DNA from: Pseudomonadota bacterium
Lineage (GTDB): Bacteria > Pseudomonadota > Alphaproteobacteria > Rhizobiales > Xanthobacteraceae
Reading direction: 5' to 3'
Length of the DNA: 6,431 nucleotides
NCBI GenBank assembly: GCA_023387695.1
Contig: JAEWHT010000353.1
Coordinates: 1-6,431, forward strand
The number at the start of each line of letters is the position of its first letter. Within the stretch, counting starts at the first letter, position 1. The translations under genes and the position numbers were made by a program. A model generated the notes under the pieces. The model saw nothing but the letters and a program-made list of their open reading frames with translations. It did no database searches and was not told the origin of the DNA. Of this stretch, positions 1 to 6,239 are shown one piece after another.

Positions 1-333
1 GCGCTGCTGCACGGCCGCGACGCCGCGAACGAAGCCGCCGAGACCGCGCGCCGGACGTTTGAAGAAGGCGCGCTCGCCGAGAGCCTGCCGACGGTGGAAA
101 TTCCGCGCGGCGAGCTGGAGGCCGGCATCGGCGTACTCAACGCCTTCGTCAAGGCAGGCCTCGTCGCCTCCAATGGCGAGGCGCGGCGCCAGATCAAGGG
201 CGGCGGCCTGCGCGTCAACGACGATCCCGTCACCGACGAAAAGATGGCGCTCTCCGCGGCCAGCCTGACGCCGGAAGGCGTCATCAAGCTGTCCTTCGGC
301 AAGAAGAAGCACATCCTCATCAAGCCTGCATAG
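1..333 (+). CDS. tyrS: Tyrosyl-tRNA synthetase, C-terminal part (5' end outside window)
   Basis: This is the last 110 residues of an enzyme that charges tRNA-Tyr with tyrosine in the cytoplasm; the full bacterial protein is about 400-420 residues. The frame is open from the first base and ends at TAG 331-333. Residues 1-23 (ALLHGRDAANEAAE...) match the helix that closes the anticodon-binding region in TyrS. About residues 42-108 form an S4 RNA-binding domain, with the typical run VLNAFVKAGLVASNGEARR, then IKGGGLRVND, and a C-terminal beta segment ending in KKKHILIKPA. The catalytic Rossmann fold with its HIGH-like and KMSKS motifs must lie upstream and cannot be checked here. An internal ATG at 94 is only a methionine-like start within the same frame and is not a separate gene. 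The assignment rests on the S4 pattern combined with the preceding helix; another S4 protein is unlikely. Confidence 0.92.
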   Translation, partial: ALLHGRDAANEAAETARRTFEEGALAESLPTVEIPRGELEAGIGVLNAFVKAGLVASNGEARRQIKGGGLRVNDDPVTDEKMALSAASLTPEGVIKLSFGKKKHILIKPA

Positions 334-350
334 GCTTATGAGCTTTTGAT

Positions 351-388
351 GCTTGTCAGGGCGCGCCGAAGCGCGCTCCCTGATAAGC
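351..388 (+). terminator. Strong hairpin between tyrS and the MFS gene (terminator-like or translational-control stem)
   Basis: The left arm 351-366 (GCTTGTCAGGGCGCGC) pairs with the right arm 371-388 around a CGAA loop. There are six GC pairs at the top, a two-base TC bulge at 377-378, and ten pairs below including one G-T wobble. No T-run follows on either strand, so it is not a classic intrinsic terminator, although it sits 17 bases after the tyrS stop where one is expected. Its last base is one base before the ATG at 390, so it covers the whole region where a ribosome binding site for the MFS gene would lie. It could be a tyrS 3' end, an inhibitory stem on readthrough mRNA, or a palindromic repeat unit. 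Confidence 0.5.
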
Positions 389-389
389 A

Positions 390-1646
390 ATGGATCAGAA
401 GACGCCCAAGGAAACGGCCAAGGAAACGACCACGGAACAAGAAAACGCGGTGCGCACCGCGCTTGTCGTTCTTGCGCTGTGCTTCACATTGGCTGTGCTT
501 GGCCGCGGTCTGAGTGAAAGCTTTACCGTCTTCCTCAAACCGATCTCCGAAAACTTTGGCTGGGACCGCGCGCAAGTCGTCTCGATCTATTCGCTGACCT
601 GGCTTATCAGCGGGCTTACCGCGCCGCTGGTCGGGCGCCTGTTCGATCATTCCGGACCTCGCATCGTCTACGCGCTTGGCCTCTTGCTGCTCGGCTCGGC
701 CTTCCTGATCGCGGGGCACGCGCAGTCGCTCTGGCAATTCCAGATCTCGATCGGCCTGTGCGTCGGCGTCGGCGTTGCCTTCATCGGCAATGTGCCAAAC
801 TCGATCCTGCTCGGCCGCTGGTTCGGCCCAAAGCTGCCGACCGCGATGGCGGTGGTATATTCGGCGATGGGCGGCGGCGTACTGGCACTGCTGCCGGCTT
901 CGCAGCTATTGATCGACCATCTCGGCTGGCGCGAGACCTACCAGATCTATGGATTCGCCGCGCTCGGCCTGCTCGTGCCGCTGCTGCTCCTGCCCTGGCG
1001 CATATTCGCGGCCGGCTCGCCCCATGTCGCGAAGAAGACCGATCCCGATTTCATCGACAACGGCTGGACGCTCGTGAGCGCGATGCGTCACCACGCGTTC
1101 TGGGCGCTGTTCTCGACCTTCTTCTTCACCGCGCTCGGCATGTACTGCATCGCCGCGCAGATCGTGGCCTATCTGATCGATGTCGGCTTCCCGCCGCTGC
1201 AGGCCGCGACCGCTTGGGGCTTTTCAGGCGTCGTGCTGGTATTCGGCATGATCGGCGTCTCCGCGCTCGACGGGCTGATCGGACGCCGGCCGTCGGTGCT
1301 GCTCAGCTACGCGATCTCGATCCTCGGCATCTTCCTGCTCTGGCTGCTTCAGTATTATCCGAACATCTTCCTGCTCACCGGCTTTGTCGTCTGCTTCGGC
1401 AGCATGATGGGCTCGCGCGGCCCGCTGATCACGGCAACCGCGATGAAGATATTTCGAGGCAAGCGCGTCGGCACCATCTTCGGCACGATCTCGATCGGCA
1501 GTGGGCTGGGTTCGGCCTTCGGCTCATGGAGCGGTGGCCTCATCCACGACGCCACCCACGGCTACAATGCGCTTCTGGCCTTCGCACTTGCGAGCGTGGT
1601 TCTTGGAATGATTCCATTTCTGATTGTACCCGCCTTGCGACGCTAG
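390..1646 (+). CDS. MFS transporter, monocarboxylate/oxalate-porter-like, 12 membrane segments
   Basis: A 418-residue inner-membrane carrier of the major facilitator superfamily, of usual length. About twelve hydrophobic segments can be drawn, near residues 23-45, 62-84, 90-109, 113-135, 150-172, 182-204, 235-256, 268-292, 301-320, 324-345, 360-384 and 393-415, with a hydrophilic central loop near 205-233. The MFS signature after helix 2 is clear at 81-91 (VGRLFDHSGPR), with a degenerate copy in the second half (LIGRRPS, about 296-302). The GRGLSESFTVFLKPI pattern in helix 1 and the overall style recall the OxlT / monocarboxylate-type families, which suggests an organic acid substrate; this is inference. 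The N-terminal tail is polar, with a small repeat (PKETAKET, from a 12-base tandem repeat at 406-428). The ATG at 390 lacks a visible ribosome binding site and abuts a hairpin; the GTG at 450 is a possible alternative start that would remove the tail. It lies 56 bases after tyrS. Confidence 0.9.
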   Translation: MDQKTPKETAKETTTEQENAVRTALVVLALCFTLAVLGRGLSESFTVFLKPISENFGWDRAQVVSIYSLTWLISGLTAPLVGRLFDHSGPRIVYALGLLLLGSAFLIAGHAQSLWQFQISIGLCVGVGVAFIGNVPNSILLGRWFGPKLPTAMAVVYSAMGGGVLALLPASQLLIDHLGWRETYQIYGFAALGLLVPLLLLPWRIFAAGSPHVAKKTDPDFIDNGWTLVSAMRHHAFWALFSTFFFTALGMYCIAAQIVAYLIDVGFPPLQAATAWGFSGVVLVFGMIGVSALDGLIGRRPSVLLSYAISILGIFLLWLLQYYPNIFLLTGFVVCFGSMMGSRGPLITATAMKIFRGKRVGTIFGTISIGSGLGSAFGSWSGGLIHDATHGYNALLAFALASVVLGMIPFLIVPALRR

Positions 1647-1731
1647 GTTTCCCGGAAGTAACCTAAATTCGTTCGTGTCACCGGGGAACTACGGGCAGAC
1701 GCGGCGCGTAGACGCTAAAAAAATGCTAATT

Positions 1732-1764
1732 GCAGGCGGCTGAAACCACAGCCTGCGGTGTTTT
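1732..1764 (+). terminator. Terminator-like hairpin downstream of the MFS gene
   Basis: GCAGGC (1732-1737) and GCCTGC (1751-1756) are perfect inverted arms around a 13-base loop, followed by GGTGTTTT with four T at 1761-1764. This is a weak intrinsic terminator lying 85 bases after the MFS stop. A second small inverted repeat, TAGGTT/AACCTA, straddles the MFS stop (1644-1665) but has no T-run. The stem is only six pairs, so the call is tentative. Confidence 0.4.
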
Positions 1765-1786
1765 GTCCGACATGACAAAAATGTCA
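1764..1786. promoter_or_regulatory. Operator-like cluster of TGTC/GACA half-sites upstream of the DoxX gene
   Basis: Two adjacent perfect palindromes are visible: TGTCCGACA (1764-1772) and TGACAAAAATGTCA (1773-1786). Together they give four TGTC/GACA half-sites in 23 bases. They lie just upstream of a possible -35 element TTGACC (1794-1799) and about 80 bases before the DoxX start, a suitable place for a dimeric regulator to bind. No convincing -10 is seen at the right spacing (the sequence near 1817 is CGAAAC). The first palindrome overlaps the T-run of the preceding terminator-like hairpin. The regulator is unknown. Confidence 0.35.
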
Positions 1787-1851
1787 GCGCGAATTGACCT
1801 GGCGCAGCTTGCAGGGCGAAACCGAATGCGGTCCTAGTCGCAGCATTGGAT

Positions 1852-1857
1852 GGAGGG
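1852..1857 (+). promoter_or_regulatory. Ribosome binding site GGAGGG that fixes the DoxX start
   Basis: GGAGGG ends nine bases before the ATG at 1867, a good Shine-Dalgarno arrangement. The same frame could be opened at TTG 1846, but that start would place this purine-rich site inside the coding region and add seven unremarkable residues. The ATG at 1867 is therefore preferred. Confidence 0.7.
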
Positions 1858-1866
1858 CACAAGCCA

Positions 1867-2304
1867 ATGAACTTTCCTTATCTCACTCGCTTTCAACCGG
1901 TTCTCTTGAGCCTGTTTCGTTTCGTCACTGGACTTCTGCTGTTCCAGTATGGCGTGGCCAAGTTGTTCAAGTTTCCGGTGCTTCCCTACTTCGCCGACAT
2001 CCCGCCGCTGATCTACGTCGCCGGCACGCTCGAGCTGGTACTCGGCGCAGCACTGATGCTCGGCCTGTTTACCCGCCTCACCGCCTTCATCCTGTCGGGT
2101 GAAATGGCCTTCGCCTATTTCATGGGCCACATGATGAAGACCGGAACGCCGGTGGTCCTGCCTCTGCTCAACGGCGGCACCGCCGCAATCCTGTTCTGCT
2201 TCGCCTGCCTCTACATCTCGGCAGCGGGCGGCGGCTCAGTCAGCGTCGATGCGCTGATCGGCAAGGAGAGCGACGCGACCGACGGCGCCTTCGCGCGGCG
2301 CTGA
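1867..2304 (+). CDS. DoxX family four-helix membrane protein
   Basis: A 145-residue inner-membrane protein of the DoxX / DoxD-like family, at the normal length. Four hydrophobic segments fall near residues 10-30, 47-67, 69-89 and 100-121. Family hallmarks are visible: the GLLLFQYGVAKLF turn at 22-34, GTLELVLGAALMLGLFTR at 53-70, the polar FMGHMMKTG loop at 85-93, and the C-terminal NGG (102-104) followed by a glycine-rich GGGSVSVDAL (121-130). In many relatives NGG is followed by Glu; here it is Thr (NGGTAAI). The family is named for a subunit linked to a terminal quinol oxidase in archaea, and bacterial members have been tied to redox or thiol stress in some species, but the biochemical role is generally unknown and nothing here settles it. 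A clear GGAGGG lies upstream. The gene probably has its own promoter beside the TGTC/GACA cluster and ends 23 bases before a strong hairpin. Confidence 0.9.
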   Translation: MNFPYLTRFQPVLLSLFRFVTGLLLFQYGVAKLFKFPVLPYFADIPPLIYVAGTLELVLGAALMLGLFTRLTAFILSGEMAFAYFMGHMMKTGTPVVLPLLNGGTAAILFCFACLYISAAGGGSVSVDALIGKESDATDGAFARR

Positions 2305-2327
2305 CGCGCGTACAACCGATCTGAAAG

Positions 2328-2356
2328 ACCGGCACTGGCGTTTCGCTGGTGCCGGT
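2328..2356. terminator. Hairpin terminator between convergent genes, probably bidirectional
   Basis: ACCGGCAC (2328-2335) pairs perfectly with GTGCCGGT (2349-2356). Inside it are a TG/TG mismatch and a further GCG/CGC stem around a TTT loop. Reading leftward (minus strand) the stem is followed by CTTTCAG, a poor T-tract; reading rightward no T-run follows. It lies between the rightward DoxX gene and the leftward genes, and its edge touches the stop codon of the short minus-strand frame at 2357-2359. Confidence 0.6.
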
Positions 2357-2443
2357 TCAGCGCGGGCCCAGCACGTTCCAGATGAGGACGAGGGCCGCCA
2401 CGAGCAGCACGGACATGATGATGCGGTGAACGAAGCGGTTCAT
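2357..2443 (-). CDS. Candidate 28-residue single-pass membrane peptide
   Basis: A short minus-strand frame runs from ATG (2443-2441) to TGA (2359-2357). It starts MNRFVHRI, has a hydrophobic core SVLLVAALVLIWNVLG long enough to span a membrane once, and ends in Pro-Arg. The basic N-terminus before the hydrophobic stretch predicts an inside-positive orientation with the short tail outside. The ATG is the only usable start in this frame, since an in-frame TGA lies eight codons upstream. The Shine-Dalgarno is weak (only GAG nearby), but the start overlaps the stop of another tiny frame as ATGA, and the stop is directly followed by a strong hairpin. It lies 79 bases after the stop of the large AsmA/YhdP-like gene on the same strand. 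I recognise no family. A non-coding hydrophobic coincidence is possible at this length, so confidence is moderate to low. Confidence 0.42.
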   Translation of the reverse strand: MNRFVHRIIMSVLLVAALVLIWNVLGPR

Positions 2444-2522
2444 TGCCAGCTCGGCCAGGCTCGATCACCACCAAAATCCGAGATCATCGCTCTTCCGACC
2501 AGTGAACGACGCGCGCTTCGCA

Positions 2523-5500
2523 TTACCGCCGCGCGACGACGCAACCGCTCGAGAGCTGCCTCGCCGTTCCCGTTGGACTGTCGCCGGACTGCGCTGAAGG
2601 CAGTTCGTCGATCGGTGTGTTCTGCTTGCCGGTGTTGAATTCGAAAATCTTGCGGAACACGCCCGGCACCATCGCCGAGATCGGATTGACGCGCATCACG
2701 GGAGCCGCCGGCGTGCCGACGACCTCGTAGGTGACGCCGATCAATCCCTCCTTGTCGCCGCCACCGAGGAACAGGCCGAACAGCGGGATCTGACCGAAGA
2801 TATTGTTGACGCCATACATCGGCACGAAGGTGCCGCTCATGCAAACCTGGTTGCCGGGATAATCGATCGACCCTTCGATTGTGGCGCCGATCATCGGCCC
2901 CTTGACCAGGCCATCGCGGATCGTCAGCGCGCCGTTCTGCCGAGTGAACTCCGCACGCAATGCGCTGAAGGAGACACCGGTACCGCCCGGCGTGCCGTTC
3001 GGCGCGCCCGCGGCCACGCGCTCAAGCTGCGCCTCGCCCTTGACCGTGAAGTCGCGCACATTGATGAGACCTTCGCGCGGCGTGCTCGCCTCCGATGTCG
3101 GCGGCTCCATCGCCACCACCATCTGGCCGCCGACCGCCTTGGTGTACGTGTCAGTGAACTTCAGCAGCGATCCCGCATCATTGGTCTGGAGATAAATAAC
3201 CTCGCGGCTGCCCTGCGCGCGCCCGCCGCGCAGGTCTGCGGCGACTGGCGTATTCTGACCGATCCTGCCGGTCAGCGAGAACGCTTTGATGGCGCCGCTG
3301 CGTTTCGACATTTTGGCATCGACGCTGCGCATCGCCTCACCGTTGAAGCCTGCGACGGTGCCGAGCTTCACGTCGACGTCGAAATCGACGTTCTTCAGCT
3401 TGCTCTTGCTGTCGTCCTTTGAATTACCTGAGATCGCCGACTTCAGGAAACCACGGCCATCGAACACGTCGCCGCGCATGGTGCCGCGCACCACGCCATC
3501 CTGACCGCGCTCGACCTTCAGCGACGTCTTGTCGCCGTCTGACGGCGAGTAGATCGGGAAGTTCGCATTCATGAGGTCGCCATTCGGGTCGACTTCCAGC
3601 GAGCCCTTGATCGAGGCGCCTCCGCCTTCGATCACGATGTCCTCGAGCCGCGTCGATTGTGCGGTCGGCACCACCTTGAATGTGGCCTTGCCCGTCTTGC
3701 CCGGCAGCTTGACCCAGCCGGGAAGAATGTTGTCGAGCTTGACCGATGTCAGATCAGCCTCGATGCCGAGCTTTGTCGTCTGGTCCGGACCGCCGGCAAT
3801 CTTGCCGGACACCTTGACGGGCACCGAGCCGCTGACGGCCGGGCTGAGGTCGAAGCCCAGGCGCGCACGGCTGGCATCATCCAGCGTCGTCTGCAGCTTG
3901 ACGTCGGCATCACCATCGGTCGCCTTGCGATAGTCGAGCGAGGCGGCCTGCCCGTTGATCTTGACGTCACCCTTGACCTGGTAGCCTTGGTTGTTGGCGA
4001 CGATCTTGAGATTGTTGGCCTCGAGCTTCTGGTTCATCACCAGCTTGTCGGCAGCAAAGCCGTTGAGATCGGCGGTGACTGCGTAGGTGGTGTCAGCCTT
4101 GGTCAGCTCGCCCTTGACCGGCAGGCCAAGCTGGATATTCGCCGTGAACGTGCCCTTGCTGGTGTTGGGATCGATGACGGTCGACGACAGATCGCTCAGC
4201 CGATCGTTGGACATCATTTCGGCAGCCGCGGGCACCGGACCATCGACACGGAAACGGGTGCGCGACGGCGAAGGCTTCGGCGCCATGTCCGGCACTTCAA
4301 AAACGAAATCGGAGATCGTGACCTTGCGGCCCGCAGGCGTGTCGGCGATGCCCTGCCCGATATTCACGGTCGCGGTGCGTCCGGTCACGTGCGCTTTCAG
4401 ATCGGCGTCGTGCACCACGGGCAAGCCGTCGACAGGGCGAACCGCGACGCCGCTGGCCACGATGTTCACCGACAGGCCGTCATCGGGAATCGGCGGACCC
4501 TTCCGCGGAAGATTGCGCGTGGGCGAGTTGACACCGACTTCGATGCGCTGGAGCGTGCCGCGCTCGATCCGCTCGATCACCCATTGGCGTAGCTCCGGCA
4601 CGACCAGTGTCGGCCACATCCGCTTCAGCGCGGAGGCCGACATCGGCGTGCCTGCAAAACCAAGCGTGAGGCGCGGCTCGCCGGAATAGTCGATCGCGCC
4701 GGTGCCGGCGACGCCGATCTCACCGTTGGAGATGTCGGCCTGTGTCAGCAGCATGCGCTTGTGGTCAGTGTCGAAGCGGAAGCCGATCGCGATGCGGTTG
4801 AAGACGAGCGGAGGCTCATTGTCGATGCCACCAAGCAGGATCGAGCCGCCGCTGAAGCCGAGCTGCCAGTCGTTGGTGGTGCCGTTGGGTGGCTCCAGAT
4901 GCGCCAGCAGCGTGAGGCGGTTGGCGCCCGAGAGGATCTTGAACGGTGCGACCAGAACTCGCCGGCCTGCATCCCATTCGACGTTGATCTCGGCCGAGTC
5001 GATCGCCATCGGATAGTCGGGCGTATCGGTATCGATGATATTGCCCGCACCGATCGTAACCTTGCCGCGGAAGAATGTCGGGACGCCGTCGCGGCCGAGC
5101 TCACCCTTCATCTCGCCGGTCAGAGGCAGGTCGGCGGTATAGGTCAGGTCCTTTACCCGCAGCGCCAGCAGGATGTTGGAGGTCGAGAGCTTGTCGGCGC
5201 GGATATCGACCGAGCGCACCCCGTTCGTGCTTGGCCCGATAGTGGCGCGCAACAACCACGGATGCGCGCCCTCCTCGCCGAGGCTGAGTGCAACGCCGCC
5301 CTGGCTTGGTCGACGCAGGCTGAGCGTGATGTTCTCAAACGTCCACTTGCTGCCGCGCTGCTGGTCGTCGACGATCAGATTGCCGTTCTTCAGACCGATC
5401 TCGTTGAGGTTCTGGCCGTCGAGGCCCGTCATGCTCAGGCTGTCGAGCCAGTCGAGGCCCTGAAGAATTCCGCTCTGCGCGACAGGTTGAGGTGCAGCCT

Positions 5501-6239
5501 GCGAGGCGTCCGGGCTTGCAGGCGCGGCTCCCGGCGGCGGCGCAACGCCGTTACGCGGGAACGTCGGCGGCAAGCCCGCTTCCTTCTTCGATGCCACGCC
5601 GGTTGCAAGCGGCTTTGCCGTGTCGCCTGCGGATACCGTGACGGTGCCATCGGGGGCGATGCGAATCGCGAGCTCGGCATCGACGAGGTTGAGGCTTTCG
5701 GCGCGCAGATGGCCGGTCAGGAGACCGACACCGGACAGCCGCACCTCGGCCTTCGGGGCGCTGGCAACGATGGCATGATCATGATCGCGAACGATGATGT
5801 CGCGGATACGCACGGCAATCCGGATCCGGCCGGCGCGTTCGATCTGAGTGCCCCCGACCTCCACGGTATTGCCGTGGCCGATATTGTCCTCGATCGCCGC
5901 TGCGAGCCAGGGCGTCGCCATGTCGAGATTGATTGGACCGGCTCCAAGCCGCAACCAGAGCGCACCGAAGCAGCCGACGAAGATAACGATCAGCGCGCCG
6001 AGGACGACGGACATCCGGCGCACCCAGCGCCCGCTCGGCAGGACTCGCCGAACTGCCGAGAAGCCGTCACCGACGTTGAAGCGCGAGCTGGAACGCGACA
6101 ACAGGCGGCGTGCGCGATGGCCCGCCTCCTCTTCCTGATCCTGATCCCAGTCGGACTCGTCCCACTCCGGCTGCTCGTGATGGCCGCCGTGCCGATCGAA
6201 ATCCCGATTGTGATCCTGCGGCGACGTATTCCTAGCCAT
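2523..6239 (-). CDS. Large AsmA/YhdP-like envelope protein with DUF3971-type and AsmA-C-like segments
   Basis: A protein of 1238 residues from the preferred start. The first 76 residues are polar and rich in Asp, Glu, His and Arg (for example EWDESDWDQDQEEE), then a single membrane helix lies near 77-96. The rest is periplasmic-looking, with alternating beta-strand patterns throughout. A Pro/Ala-rich linker falls near 221-256. A DUF3971-like stretch near 542-562 has MWPTLVVPELRQWV followed by an ERGTL turn. Near the C-terminus (about 1094-1196) is an AsmA-C-like block containing GSIDYPGNQVCMSGTFVP, IPLFGLFLGG and the closing NPISAMVPGVFRKIF. YhdP, TamB and relatives in E. coli form long hydrophobic beta grooves that move phospholipid to the outer membrane; the same role is inferred here, with the lipid unknown. 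ATG 6239 is preferred because the conserved-looking acidic tail begins there and the 41 codons upstream to ATG 6362 use more AT-ending and rarer codons. Neither start has a strong ribosome binding site. The gene is convergent with the DoxX gene. Confidence 0.88.
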   Translation of the reverse strand: MARNTSPQDHNRDFDRHGGHHEQPEWDESDWDQDQEEEAGHRARRLLSRSSSRFNVGDGFSAVRRVLPSGRWVRRMSVVLGALIVIFVGCFGALWLRLGAGPINLDMATPWLAAAIEDNIGHGNTVEVGGTQIERAGRIRIAVRIRDIIVRDHDHAIVASAPKAEVRLSGVGLLTGHLRAESLNLVDAELAIRIAPDGTVTVSAGDTAKPLATGVASKKEAGLPPTFPRNGVAPPPGAAPASPDASQAAPQPVAQSGILQGLDWLDSLSMTGLDGQNLNEIGLKNGNLIVDDQQRGSKWTFENITLSLRRPSQGGVALSLGEEGAHPWLLRATIGPSTNGVRSVDIRADKLSTSNILLALRVKDLTYTADLPLTGEMKGELGRDGVPTFFRGKVTIGAGNIIDTDTPDYPMAIDSAEINVEWDAGRRVLVAPFKILSGANRLTLLAHLEPPNGTTNDWQLGFSGGSILLGGIDNEPPLVFNRIAIGFRFDTDHKRMLLTQADISNGEIGVAGTGAIDYSGEPRLTLGFAGTPMSASALKRMWPTLVVPELRQWVIERIERGTLQRIEVGVNSPTRNLPRKGPPIPDDGLSVNIVASGVAVRPVDGLPVVHDADLKAHVTGRTATVNIGQGIADTPAGRKVTISDFVFEVPDMAPKPSPSRTRFRVDGPVPAAAEMMSNDRLSDLSSTVIDPNTSKGTFTANIQLGLPVKGELTKADTTYAVTADLNGFAADKLVMNQKLEANNLKIVANNQGYQVKGDVKINGQAASLDYRKATDGDADVKLQTTLDDASRARLGFDLSPAVSGSVPVKVSGKIAGGPDQTTKLGIEADLTSVKLDNILPGWVKLPGKTGKATFKVVPTAQSTRLEDIVIEGGGASIKGSLEVDPNGDLMNANFPIYSPSDGDKTSLKVERGQDGVVRGTMRGDVFDGRGFLKSAISGNSKDDSKSKLKNVDFDVDVKLGTVAGFNGEAMRSVDAKMSKRSGAIKAFSLTGRIGQNTPVAADLRGGRAQGSREVIYLQTNDAGSLLKFTDTYTKAVGGQMVVAMEPPTSEASTPREGLINVRDFTVKGEAQLERVAAGAPNGTPGGTGVSFSALRAEFTRQNGALTIRDGLVKGPMIGATIEGSIDYPGNQVCMSGTFVPMYGVNNIFGQIPLFGLFLGGGDKEGLIGVTYEVVGTPAAPVMRVNPISAMVPGVFRKIFEFNTGKQNTPIDELPSAQSGDSPTGTARQLSSGCVVARR

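Noticed and set aside
406..428. 12-base tandem repeat (CCAAGGAAACG twice) at the start of the MFS gene
   Set aside because: Only two copies; it simply encodes the PKETAKET tail and shows no sign of being an expandable or regulatory repeat.
336..737. 133-codon minus-strand frame over the hairpin and the start of the MFS gene
   Set aside because: Antisense to the first MFS helices and of charged, low-complexity composition; no ribosome binding site or family resemblance.
758..1666. 302-codon plus-strand open frame overlapping the MFS gene
   Set aside because: Extremely Arg-rich, with no membrane or domain pattern, and offset from the clear MFS frame; a shadow.
1846..1866. TTG start for the DoxX gene
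   Set aside because: It would bury the good GGAGGG ribosome binding site within the coding region; ATG 1867 fits both spacing and family N-terminus.
2440..2844. 134-codon minus-strand frame across the end of the YhdP-like gene
   Set aside because: Most of it overlaps the large gene out of frame and is Arg-rich. Only its last 27 codons, after the TAATG junction, lie outside and are discussed as a possible translational bridge.
3657..4592. 311-codon plus-strand open frame inside the YhdP-like gene
   Set aside because: It is antisense to a well-supported coding frame; its Arg/Gly/His-rich composition without domain patterns is typical of a shadow frame in G+C-rich DNA.
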